Shown here: piece by piece, positions 45,570-57,300 of the stretch | How positions within the stretch are numbered: the stretch's first letter is position 1 | Layout of the letters: every line of letters begins with the position of its first letter | Origin: Costus lasius | Lineage: Eukaryota; Streptophyta; Magnoliopsida; Zingiberales; Costaceae | NCBI GenBank assembly: GCA_027563935.2 | Contig: CM050450.1 | Span: 30,615,439-30,679,438, forward strand | Direction of reading: 5' to 3' | Length of the DNA: 64,000 bases | Notes under the pieces: generated by a model | Seen by the model: only the letters and a program-made list of their open reading frames with translations | Told to the model about the DNA's origin: nothing | Database searches by the model: none | Made by a program: the position numbers and the translations under genes

Positions 45570-47528
45570 TGTTGGGAAACCCTGGGGATTTTAAAATTTT
45601 ATAGACAATCACAGCGGAAGTAATCCCCGAAACAGGCCAGTCCCAAAAACCTAGAAGATCGAGTCATGCAAAGGAGTCGACACGGTGAGTAGGAGATGAT
45701 ACCTTGAAGCGATGCGAAGGATGCGATGCAGGCACCCAAATGTTCGCTCTTTGTAGTCACGCACACAGCCGACGCTCGAGTTCTCTTCTTCCACGCCTGG
45801 TGCTAGCCTCAGGAAGAAGATCCATGCCTCCGGGAGAGATCCTCAAGAACTTGGGCCACCCACTAGGAGAAGTTGCCAAGATAAGAGGGGACGATGGAAG
45901 AAACTATGAAGGTCCAACCGTGCAGTCACCTAGAAGAGAGGGAAGAAGGGAGCAGGCGCCAAGGAGAAAATCTCTTCCAAGAATAGATGTAAAGCCCCTT
46001 TAGCCGCAAACTCAACCCTCCCCTTCTTCTTTTATAGAAAATCATGTAACCTTTGGACTTCTGCAATAAATTTGTAATTAATCTTTGAATTAATTCATCA
46101 TTAATTATATAATTAAATTCAGAATTAATTATGGAATTGAAGTCTGAATTAAAGTCTCATAATGACCCATTAAAACATTGAATTAAAGTTTCATAATGGC
46201 CATTAATAACATGACTCTTCAAATTCATAATTAAATTCATCATTAATCTTAGAATTAATTACATAATTAAATACAGAATTAATTACAGCATTAAATACAG
46301 AATTTAATTCCCAGAATTAAAAACAGTATTTAATTCACCATGATGTCTATTGGGCCAGGCAACTTATTGTCATGGCCCATTAAGCCTAACGGCCCATTGG
46401 GCCTCAAGGCCCACTAGACCACATGCCCCAACTGGGCTTCACGCCCATTCGGCTTGGAGGCCCATTGGTCCATGCTCCAAGCTTAGACTTCATTTGGCCC
46501 ATTTGGTGCAATTGGTCTATTAGGCCTATTTGGCCCATTTGACCCAAAAATGAAGTTAGCTCCATTAAGTTCCTTCCATCTCATCAGGCATAATGGCACT
46601 AATAGATTCTCCCAAAAAGATCCGAGTTATCCAATAACTCGATCATTAGGCTGCTCGATTAATACGAGAACCCGAGTTTCAAGTTGTGCGACCCTATAGG
46701 TTCCTCTGACGTTGGCAGTGATGAACTCAGGTCATCACAAATAGTGAGTGGCACCTAGCAGTGCATCACTGCTACCCAAGTCTTCGGAATGGATATCAGC
46801 ATCGACATCCCCATTATCGCAACAAGATACTGATGCATTACAGTCTCTTTGCCAAACTGATATCCGATTGGACAAAGTGTGTCACCACTTTGTTTTCATC
46901 CAATCTCATGGTCATGACTACATCAGGCTTTCACCTGGGTATGGCCATACACTTTCAGTCATGCAACCATAGAGGGCCCCGTGGATATCAAGCTTCCCGT
47001 AGGAAGGGGCAAATTCTATGTCTGTCCATTGATCTTCTCATATGGGTCGTGACATACTCAATGACAACCGTTATGACCTCTCTACTACGGCGATGTGTTA
47101 GGTTGTATCAAAGCATGTCCCAAACCATATAGAAGAATCAATGACCTAAAGTCAAGGGATCAATGCATCTCCTGTTACTTGTGAGCTCAACTCATGACAC
47201 CAAGTTATAGCCGCTCAGCGGGTCAGTCCAGTATATCCACCACTGATATACCCATATGTCTGCGTTAGCACCTCATGCCTAACCAGCCCATATACCAGTC
47301 TTATATGTACCAGAGCTGTCCCTTACTCCCTTATCCACTTAGGTACTTGACTGGGGACACACCGTTTGAGCACAGATACAATCTGTCTCTAGAGAGATTA
47401 TTATCTATGTACATAATCGCATATGTAAACGTAGCATAATAACGACAATGCTAAAATGAAATATTAAATATCAATGTCAAGTAGTACAAACTAGACCAAC
47501 AACGGGTCTAAGGGCGCATACACCAACA
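45570..47528 (-). repeat. Solo LTR of the C copia family (minus) in the L LTR
   Basis: 1959 bp. On the minus strand it runs TGTTGGTGTATGCGCCC...GGTTTCCCAACA and aligns with the C LTR (18342-19165 plus 34740-35870). Perfect target duplication gtccc at 45565-45569 and 47529-47533. Its size independently confirms the reconstructed length of the split C LTR. Confidence 0.93.
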
Positions 47529-47533
47529 GTCCC

Positions 47534-48271
47534 CACCTAAATTGAAATACAAGTATGTCTCCACCGTCAACGCCAAGCAGCAAGGAAGGTACGATGACTT
47601 TGGCTTGTAGAGCAAGACACGCTTCAAAGGATCATTTGCCCTCAGATTTATTGCACTAGATTATTGCGTGTAGTGGTGATCAGGCTTTACTACCGATTAG
47701 GCTTTGCTGTGGTATTCTCACTAGGACGGTTCTCTCATGCACGCCTATGTATTCGGCGTTGCTTGTTGTACTATGTTGAGCTCTCCTATGTATAGGGCAT
47801 AACTTTGTATTTGATTTGCAGGTGTACTTGAGTAATGCCAGCACCCTTGAAGGTGTCTGAGTAACTCATTGGGAAATGCAAACTCTCAGATGTGCGCGCC
47901 GGTACCCTTGAAAATGTTCGAGCGTTGTCTCCTTGTGGTTGTTTGCAAGGGCATGCCAGTGCCTTAAATACTCGGCTATGTATTGTATGCGGGCTGATAG
48001 TTGTACTTTGTAAGTGTGAAGTGTTGGGTGAGTCATCCTCACTGAACACGTGTGTACGGGGTGTGATTTGTGAGTGCGACTATAGGAGCGGTGGTTTCAT
48101 CTAACCTCTTTTTTATGCGTGTGTGGTTTTGTTGAGCATCCTGGTAGCTTCTAGATTGCGACTTACTAGTCGCATTGCACTTTAGTGTAGGGCTAAGAAC
48201 TCTAAAAGGGGTTTTTCCAGTTCTAGTGTAAGTTTCTTAAAAAAGATAATTTAAGAAATTTGCCCATAACA
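47534..48271 (+). repeat. L 3' LTR, second part
   Basis: Continues the L LTR and ends around tttgcccataaca. A run resembling chromovirus LTR ends (gggctaagaactctaaaagg, then a T-rich stretch) precedes the end. The exact right boundary is inferred from the CA end only, because the left target duplication is off the nest. Confidence 0.65.
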
Positions 48272-48793
48272 GTAAGGATGCAAGGCTAGTTTAAATTATT
48301 TCTATATGCGGGGATGTCAAATTAAATATGAAGAAAGTGCATTCTCAAACAATAAGTGGTTTCTTCGTTGTTGTTCCCACACACCAAGAACTATTGAAAC
48401 TAGAAATACAAAATTTTTTAGGATTTTTTTGTTGTAATTCATGTGAGTTATTCACAAGTCATTCTTGAGGAGATTACATCTTTGATAATTTTGCTACTAC
48501 TTGTAGCATTGATTGGTTATGAAGAAAATTAATTGAATTTAGAGAAATATTTTTTTACTTAAACAACATTATATACATACATATGTATAAACACATTTCA
48601 ATAAGAATATGAACAAAATAAAAAAAATCATCTAAACCCATCTAGATTTTTGTAAGCCATCAATTTATATTATAGCATCACTCTAACTTCATGTTTAATC
48701 AACATTGAATCAAATTTTGCAAAAAAAATCATCTCAACGGTGCACTTCTTTCACATATCTTAATCAATATAAATATGCAATGAAATGAATGTA
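48272..48793 (+). other. AT-rich spacer without recognised content
   Basis: 522 bp between the L LTR and the J LTR. No ORF, no repeat end and no protein similarity was seen. It may be original host DNA or an old, unrecognisable element. Confidence 0.5.
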
Positions 48794-50265
48794 TGATGCG
48801 TTGCAATTACGCCATGTTTTTGCCTATTTTTAGATCATATTTTAGACTAAATTGTTTGATTTTGTGCTATTTTTAGTGCTTATACTTTACTTTGCAAGGA
48901 ATCTTCACTTTTCTCAGCTTTATTGACAATGTAGGTAAAACGGCGTAAAAATGAAGGATTTCGAGAGTTTTGTAGCCAAAGTATGATTCCCGAGAGTTTT
49001 GAAGCCAAAGTATGATTCCCGAGGAGATAACGAGCCTACACATCAAATTTGGTGCGAGAATAGTGAAAAATGAGACATTTACGGCCTTGGCCGTAATTAC
49101 GATTCAGCTGTAATTCTGACGACGAACGGAATGCGAAAATCGGCTAAGTGTTGGAATGAGCAGAAACTTTCACGGTCCATGAAACTTTCTGTGACTGAAA
49201 GCATGTACACACAGAAACATTTACGGCCTCAACCGTAAACGCATCACAGGCCGTACAAACTTCTTCCCAACGAGTTTTTCACTCGTTTCCCACCAGATTC
49301 AAACCAAATTTGAACCAAACTTCTCAGAACCATTCCTTGATAGATTCTAAACCGGCCCAGCTATAAAAGATAGGATTTTTCGAGGGTAAAAGGAGAGCTT
49401 TTTGGTTGAACACAAGCGGCGGCGGCGACAGAGGCGAAAACTAGATTTCAGAGCATATTCTGGCCAGATTCCACACGAAAGCAATGATTGATCAACTCTT
49501 CCTCATCTCTAGATCGAGGAGAAGGCAGTTTTACTATTCTTTCAGTGATTTCTTTGCAATTTTTAGGAGATCTTTACTTGTTCATCATAAACACACGTAT
49601 TTCTTTAACAATATGAGCGAGTGGATACTTGTTTCGGGATTTTTGGGTGTAGCCCGCTAATTTTCATGAATTAATCTATATTATTGCTCTTTTCTTATGA
49701 ATTTATCATCCTGATTTGGTTGAAATTGCATGTATCCCGTAATTTACCTTGGCCTTATAATTTTACTTCTTAGACGGTGCGAGAAGAACCGAGAGGTGAA
49801 TCGCAACGTCCGATCTATTTCAATTGAGCCTTCGAATCCAATCATGAGAGTAGATTGGATTCGTCTGAAGGATTTAACCAACTTTTCATAGAACCCAATG
49901 GGTTTAATTAGGTTAACTGTCACGAGAGTAGAGAGTTAGCTTAATTAAATACTGTATTACACTCTGAGAGGAGGTGATATGTACCATTGGGAAAGTTCCT
50001 TTCATCACAGATACGTTCTATTGATTGAGTTATTTTTATGTGATTCATGCTTGTCAGTGTGGTGAACCCATGAAATCCCGATCCTCTAGAATTTGAGCCT
50101 CTTAAACGTTGTTTTGAAGTTTGTGTCTTGCTTAGAAGTTTAGAACAACCACTGATTTAGTCTGCCTAAATTCAAACAAATCAAAAAGTCAGTACTTAAC
50201 TATGTAGTCCTCGTTGGGAACGATAATCTTTTTATTACTTTGATAAATCCGTGCACTTACGGATA
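48794..50265 (+). repeat. 5' LTR of Athila-like gypsy element J
   Basis: Begins TGATGCGTTGC and ends near ccgtgcacttacggatac, followed by the primer site. It shares blocks with the E LTR (ggaatcttcacttttct near 48900). It holds TTACGG..CCGTAA dyads at 49079-49100 and 49220-49240. The right boundary is uncertain by a few bases because the usual CA end is altered. It contains gaggtgaatcgcaacgtccg, a block common in Athila/Tat LTRs. Confidence 0.78.
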
Positions 50266-50278
50266 CCTATTATGTTTT

Positions 50279-50297
50279 TGGCACCGTTGCCAAGGAC
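50279..50297 (+). other. Primer binding site of J (tRNA-Asp type)
   Basis: TGGCACCGTTGCCAAGGAC, close to the usual TGGCGCCGTTGCCGGGGAC of Athila/Tat elements. The changes (G to A at CpG or CC/GG positions) fit methylation decay. Confidence 0.85.
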
Positions 50298-50414
50298 TAC
50301 GGATAGTTAATATTGACTAATAGATAAGTTTGGAGATTAGACATTTTTCTTTTCTTTTTACTTTCTTTTAGATTTTACTATTCTTTTTCTTTTTATGGTT
50401 TACATACACGTTGT

Positions 50415-50693
50415 ATGCCCAGTGTTTCTCGTGTAGGTGCTTTGTTTCCAGAAGACCCAGAAATTGAGCGTACATTTCGCCTTCGAAGGAGATTGCAATT
50501 TAAGACCAAAAAGATTTCTGAAGGAGTGATGGCGGCAAACAATTAATCTTTGAGAGACTTCGCGGCACCAAACAAACAAGGGTTCAATTCAAGCATCGTT
50601 CGACCTAACGTAGAGGCGAACAACTTCGAGCTGAAGCCAGCACTGATGACGATGGTCCAGCAAAATCAATTTGGGGGCTCCCCAAATCAGGAC
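50415..50693 (+). pseudogene. Gag N-terminus of element J
   Basis: ATG at 50415 opens a frame (MPSVSRVGALFPEDPEIER) that hits TAA at codon 44 (50544-50546) and continues in frame with LRDFAAPNKQ and NNFELKPALMTMVQQNQFGG, the classic start of the Athila gag core. It is cut at SPNQD by element K and continues at 59923. Confidence 0.85.
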
Positions 50694-52394
50694 TGTTGGG
50701 GTATGCCCTTAAGGCTAATGTTTGAGGCCTTGGGATTGTATAAGTATCATGTAATAAACTCTTAAGTTTATAATAAGGCATGGTTGTTATTCAGGTTGTT
50801 ACCTTGTCTGCTGTAATAAGTGTACTTTTGAATAATGTCTCAAAGCTGTTCAGCTAGGCTGACAGGCTATATGTCCTTAGTCGAGATATCTTGGTGAACA
50901 TGAGACAGCCTTGATATGATGGAGACTAATATGAGTGCTAGTCTTATAGGATGCTTCGAGCATGGAATAAGATGTAGACTCATGGGTACATTGGATGTAC
51001 TGGACAGACCCTACTGGGATATTGCATTGCTTGTCACAATGTGAATGATCCCTGTAAGCAGCAAGTGGCACATGTCCTTTGACTTGAGATCACTTGTGTT
51101 TCTAAATGATGATTGTCATTGTTTTGAGGTAGTTCAATATCATTTGAAATATAATGATTATAGACTATCTTGGATGGTGAGCTTGAATCAGGTTAGGGCA
51201 CTAGTTATAGATAAAGGATTGCCGTCTCCTTGTTTAAGGAGTGTGGTGTTCTAAGGGCCCCCCTATATGAGATGATTGAGATAGTGTATGGCCATACCCA
51301 GATGACTATGTGCATCTGATCTAATCATGCTCATCGTATTGGAGTTACAAGCTTGACCCGCTTGTCCAATAAGAACATCCAGTGGCAAAGGACACATGTA
51401 TGCCTTGTGAATTGAGTCACACTTGTGCTATGGTTTGGGAGTAGTCTTGGAAGATTCTTTCCTTTATATCGGGAGACAGTGATGTGTTGCTAGATACCCC
51501 TCACTGATCGTGATAACGTAAGTTATCGTTACCGACATTTAGAGGAAACCCTCAGGGTCGCACAATTTGGTGATATGGCTTACTTGAGTCAGATCGTATG
51601 GACTAGATTCTTTGAGTTCAGATTAAAGGGATTTAATCTCTGATTGTAAGTGAGATCTGGTCTGATCATGTTTGATTGATTAGGACTTGAGATCGGTAAG
51701 CTTCGATCGAGAGAGGTGATGCTAGATCGGAGAGATCAAGGGCATCAGATGATGAATGGTTAGATCATGAGCCTTGGGGGTTCAATTTGGTCTAGACCAA
51801 GTGGCTAGAGCTATTTCGGTTTGGTTTGTTGAACCAAAGCCGATTTGACATTTTGGCTTGAACCGGTTCACAATGGTGAACGCATGGTTCAATCCTAAAA
51901 TGCGTTTGGGTTGAGTTGAGCGCATGGACTTGATGAGCTTCCATTTATGGAAAGTCATCAAGGGCCGGTTTCACTCACTTCAATGCCAAAAAACGCATAT
52001 GCGTTTGCGCTCTTCTCTTCAACGCATTCGACTTTGGTTGGGTGGTGATTGACGAAGAGAAGGAGAGGTTGAGCAAGAGGAGCTCTCGGCCAAGAGGTTC
52101 ATCATCCCCTTCCATTCGACACTTGAAGGCTTGGGTGTCTTGCTAGCACAAGAGACCGCAAGGAGTAAGCATCTTCACCTTGTGTGTGAACTTGTGGAGG
52201 AGATCTACTTTGTTCTCTTTATCCAAGCCGACTTCCAAGCATATGGCGTTGGTATGATTTTTATCTCAATCTATTCAATCGATTATAGTTGAACATATGG
52301 CATGCAAATGATCTTGAACCCTTGCTTCCGCTTGCATATTTTACATTAGCGCCATGCTTAGGGTTTTGCCCCCTTATGATTAGGGGTTCCTACA
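50694..52394 (+). repeat. 5' LTR of element K
   Basis: 1701 bp, TGTTGGGG...CCTACA, next to the primer site. Family member of the A and B LTRs but with a different 3' end (tcctaca instead of ttcttca). Confidence 0.96.
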
Positions 52395-52396
52395 AT

Positions 52397-52408
52397 TGGT
52401 ATCAGAGG
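52397..52408 (+). other. Primer binding site of K
   Basis: TGGTATCAGAGG, initiator tRNA-Met type, two bases after the LTR; the last base differs from that of B. Confidence 0.92.
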
Positions 52409-52474
52409 TTGGCTCTATGCATGCTATTATGTTTGCTGATGTGATCCTCATGTTGCGCTTACTTTTACTTGAGG

Positions 52475-52623
52475 CATGCTTTGCTTACATGAAGTTGCGC
52501 TTGTATCATGCTTTGCTTACATGAAGTTGCGCTTGTATCATGCTTTGCTTACATGAAGTTGCGCTTGTATCATGCTTTGCTTACATGAAGTTGCGCTTGT
52601 ATCATGCTTTGCTTATATGAAGT
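52475..52623 (+). repeat. 32-bp tandem repeat, about 4.7 copies
   Basis: Units start at 52475, 52507, 52539, 52571 and 52603 (catgctttgcttacatgaag plus 12 bases). The first four are identical; the last is partial with one change. Found in the K leader only, not in A or B. Confidence 0.95.
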
Positions 52624-52624
52624 A

Positions 52625-52684
52625 TGCGCTCCCCCTTGAAGGGGACCCCCTAAAGTTTGCGCTCCCCCTTGAAGGGGACCCCCT
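52625..52684 (+). repeat. 33-bp tandem duplication with internal hairpin
   Basis: Two copies starting at 52625 and 52658 of a unit with CCCCTTGAAGGGG, which can fold as CCCCTT/AAGGGG. A similar run ends the A 3' LTR near 16338, so the unit may derive from LTR-end sequence. Confidence 0.85.
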
Positions 52685-54311
52685 TAGATCTAAGGGTTAT
52701 ATGCAAGCATGTTGTTTGTTTGTATGATTGCGCATGTTCTAAGGTTTTTCTAAAACTTACATCTTGCGCGCTTGATTAGATCTAAGGTGCCACTACATTA
52801 AACCCTTAGATGGGTTGATGAGGTTGAAGTCACCACTAGGTTAGATCCAAGTCTGATCAGACCATCTGACAGCTCAGATGGGTTAACCTGATAGCACCTA
52901 TGCGCAAGCACAAGGTGGCTATAGGTTGACTGCATCTAGGGCGTGTAGCGAGGTCTGGTTGAGACACTACTGAACACACTTGAGTTAGGCCCGGGGTCAC
53001 ACCCGCTTGCCAAAACTCATGGGGGTAGTTCAGCCCTTGGCGCATGCATGGTTGACCATTAGGTCAACTCGGGTCAGTTAGGACTCGGTGCATGCAAGGG
53101 CAAAGGATCTAACTAGATGGATGAGTGGATCCCCATCAATGGACCATTGTAAGGTTGTAGGGCTCATAAGGAAATTAAAATTGATGCCATGGGGTTTTCA
53201 AAACTTTTAATTTCAAGATGATTGGATCACATGTTGATTGAACCATATGCTTGTTTATTTAGTCTTATGTGGGTTGCCCAATTGTGTGCTGTGCTGGGGC
53301 CTGCGTGCCTGGACTTAAAAAATTGTAAATTAATTTGTGATCTGCGAATCACATTGTACTTAATTTATAATATGTTGTTGACCTGCGAGTCAACCTTGTC
53401 TAGATAGATCAAATGTACTTTGATTAGACAAGAACAAAGGCACACATCCAAGAGGGGCATTCACCTGGTGGTGCACCTGAGGTGCTCTTGGCGCTAGGGC
53501 ACTGGGTTGGACCAGATGAGATGCAATGAAGCTCAAGTGAAGACTTAAGTTATATTAAGGTCTTACTAGGGTTCATGGGCTTTTACCACATAAGATCATG
53601 CTTTCTACTTATTGCTAATAATTAGAATTGCATATTTATGTTTATCTTCTGCTATAGCCATAGGACATGCCTGATAGTAAGAAGATAAAAGACCGTTAAA
53701 ATCCAACGCTAACATATCAAGCTCGTAAGCCTTCTGACGCGAAACCTCACCTTTCTGACTATCGTTGGAGCCGTGTTGAACCCACTCAGTGGGCACGTCC
53801 ATCTATCTTCAGACGGTGCTGGATTTCACCTGCGTGTTACAGAGTTGGGATTTATCCCCTCTCGTTGCTCAGCATAGCACGTGGTGGTCCAGGGAGTAGG
53901 TCAGGTCAGCTTGACCATGTAGACTACATATGTGGCGCATATGGTAGCACATGGAGGCAGCCATCTCTGGGATCAGAGACTGTGTTGCACCAACTCAGTT
54001 GGCACAGTCTGCTGGATTGCCAAGATGAAGGGGAATCGCACGGGTTGGCGATTGGCTGGGACAGCCTACCAGAAACTAGTGCTTGTCATCTCTGTGCATC
54101 TTATCTCGCCTGAGCGGGACGCGGAGACCAAGTATGAAATCTGGATCCCATCTCACTAAAAGAGTGTTTACTCTTTCGGACTGTTTACTGGATTTTTCAG
54201 TCAGACAAAATAGTGAGAAAAGAATCTTTCTTAAGTCCTGGATTGATTCTGAAACATTGATACTGACCTTGCTGTTCTTGCTTGTTGTAGATTCCTGCAG
54301 CAACGAACACC

Positions 54312-57300
54312 ATGAGCTTCAATGTACGATCCCTACTGGAAAGGGAGAAGTTTGCTGGGCCGAACTTCTCTGACTGGTTCGGACACCTTAAGATTGTTCT
54401 TAAGGCAGAGAGGAAACTGTATGTCCTCGAGACGGCGATACCGCCGCAGCCCGCTCCGAACACCGCAAGGGCGGTTCGGGATGCCTACGAAAAGCACGTC
54501 AATGATAGCATTGATGTCGCTTGCCTGATGCTAGCGTCTATGACGCCACCGCTGCAGCGTCAGCATGAGGATATGTCGGCTATAGAAATTATAGCGAACC
54601 TCAAGATGCTATATGCTGCACAGGCGAGGACTGAGCGCTATAATCTGACGAAGCTCTTCTTTCAGAGCAAACTGGCTGAGGGGAGCCCAGTGGGAGCTCA
54701 CGTGCTCAAGATGATTGGGCACAAGGAGGCTCTAGAGAAACTGGGGCATACCGTCAACCAGGAGCTTGCTGTGGACATTATTCTGCAGTCTCTTCCGCCC
54801 TCTTTCGATGCGTTCATTATTAACTTTAATATGAACAAGATCGATTGTACGCCGGCAGAGCTGCTGAATATGCTCTTGACCACTGAGGAAACTCTGAAGG
54901 GTAAGCCTTCAACCTCTGTCTTGATGGTTCCTTCTAGGAACAAGAAGAAGGGGAAGAAGGGCAAGGCCCCTATCAAGAATTACAGCAAGGCCCTGAAACA
55001 GAAGGTGAAGCGGTCGAAGGACAACAGGTGTTTCCACTGTGGCCAGCTGGGTCACTGGAAAAAGGACTGTAAAGCGCTCCAAGGAGATAAGAGGGGAAGC
55101 ATCGCTTCTGGCTCAGGTATATATGTGACTGAGGTCATGTTATCTTCTTCTACTATATCATGGGTGTTGGACACTGCATGTGGAGTTCACATTTGTTCAA
55201 ATGTGCAGGAACTCAAGAGAAGAAGGCAGGTGGGACAGCATGAGGTAGACCTACGAGTTGGAAACGGGGCACGGGTTGCTGCTGTTGCTGTAGGAGACTA
55301 TTTCATTTCTTTACCATCTGGCGTTGTATTAGAATTAAACAATTGTTATTTTGTACCGAGTATTACCAAGAATATTATCTCTATTCCTGCTCTTGTCAGG
55401 AAAGGATTTGCCTTTGAATGCAATATTTCAAAGTGTGTTTTATCTCATGATAATATTGTGTATGCAACTGGTTCAATTAACAATGGGTTATACATGTTGG
55501 ACATGGAAAATTCTATACAAAACATTGATAATAAGAAAGCCAAGTATGCTGATGACAGCACCTTGTTATGGCATAGTCGTTTAGGCCATATAAACGAGAA
55601 GCGCATTAAGCGGTTGCATGAACATGGACTGCTGGGATCATTCTCCTATGAGGAGATTGATACATGCAAAGCTTGTTTGATGGGTAAAATGACGAAGTCT
55701 CCTTTTCCTCACAAAGGTCAAAGGGCTTCGGGTTTACTTGACCTTATACACAGTGATGTGTGTGGGCCTTTTAGTAAACATGCCAGAGGTGGCTATCAGT
55801 ACTTCATTACCTTTACTGATGATTTCAGTAGGTATGGGTATGTCTATTTAATGAGACATAAAAGTGAATCTTTTGACAAATTCAAAGAGTTCAAAAATGA
55901 AGTACAAAATCAGCTAGGCCGAAATATCAAGGCACTTCGTTCTGATCGAGGTGGTGAATACCTGAGTCATGGATTTACTGACTATCTGAAGGAGTGTGGG
56001 ATTATCTCACAGCTCACTCCGCCAGGAACACCGCAATGGAATGGTGTGTCCGAGAGGAGAAATAGAACGTTACTAGACATGGTTCGTTCTATGATGAGTC
56101 AGGCCACTCTTCCATATTCCTTTTGGGGTTTTGCACTGGAAACAGCTGCAAAGGTACTAAACCGAGTGCCATCCAAGGCAGTTTTAAAGACGCCATATGA
56201 GTTATGGTATGGAAAACAGCCTAGCTTGACATTTATCAGGATCTGGGGTTGCGAGGCTTATGTCAAAAAGCTCGCCTCTGGGAAACTGGAGAGCAGATCT
56301 GAGAAATGTATCTTTGTCGGTTACCCTAAGGAAACTAAGGGTTATTATTTCTACGATCCCAAAGAGAACAAGGTTTTTGTTGCTCGGACGGCCATATTTC
56401 TTGAGAAGGAGTTTCTTCTGCAAGAGGCCAGTGGGAGAGAAATAAAGCTGGATGAGAATTCAGAGGAAGGACAAAGTAGTCAAGCAGAGTTGGATGTGCC
56501 TGAGCTGGTAGATCAGGTTACTGAACAACCTGAGGCTCAGATATCACGGGAACCGCGAAGATCGGGTAGGATCTGTCGACAGCCTGAGCGCTATGACGGA
56601 GTCTACATCATTGATAATGATGAACCCCTAACTTATGCGGATGCGGTCAGTGGACCGGAATCAGCTAGATGGCTTGAAGCTATGCGAGCCGAGATGGACT
56701 CCATGTCAGATAACCAAGTCTGGGATTTGGTTGATCCGCCTCCGGGAGTAATCCCTATAGGCTGTAAATGGATCTTCAAGAAGAAGATTGACATGGACGG
56801 TAACGTGGTTACCTATAAAGGCAGGCTAGTTGCGAAAGGTTTCAAACAAATCTACGGGATAGATTATGATGAAACTTTCTCTCCTGTAGCCATGTTTAAG
56901 TCTATTCGGATTCTTTTCGCGATAGCAGCATATTACGACTATGAGATCTGGCAAATGGATGTGAAGACAGCTTTCCTTAATGGAAATCTGGATGAGGATG
57001 TGTATATGACACAACCGGAAGGTTTCACTAATCCAGCAGATCGTCATAAAATATGCAAGTTAAAGAAGTCCATTTATGGACTTAAACAAGCATCAAGAAG
57101 CTGGAATATTCGTTTTGATGAATCAATCTCTGAGTTTGGTTTCATCAAGAACGAAGATGACCCGTGTGTATATAAGAGGTTTAGTGGGAGCGTGATTACA
57201 TTCCTAATCCTCTACGTCGATGATATCTTGATCATTGGAAATGATATTCCTGAACTGCATGCTGTTAAGGCATGGTTAGGAAAATGTTTCCAGATGAAAG

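Larger units (their letters stand above)
52409..54311 (+). other. Untranslated leader of element K
   Basis: 1.9 kb that aligns with the A and B leaders from about 52780 on. The first 280 bases are dominated by two tandem repeats (52475-52623 and 52625-52684) missing in B. Hairpins CCCACT/AGTGGG (53781-53793) and GACTGTG..CCAACT/AGTTGG..CACAGTC (53978-54009) are kept. No conserved ORF. Confidence 0.85.

Noticed and set aside
50877..51071. 64-aa minus-strand ORF found at the same place in most A-family LTRs (also 5592, 12956, 14858, 29029, 58400)
   Set aside because: Conserved only because the LTR DNA is conserved; antisense, lacks a domain, and varies freely. It could be tested for selection but there is no support now.
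52475..52623. CRISPR-like array (32-bp repeats)
   Set aside because: Units are directly adjacent without spacers and lie in a plant retrotransposon leader; it is a simple tandem repeat.
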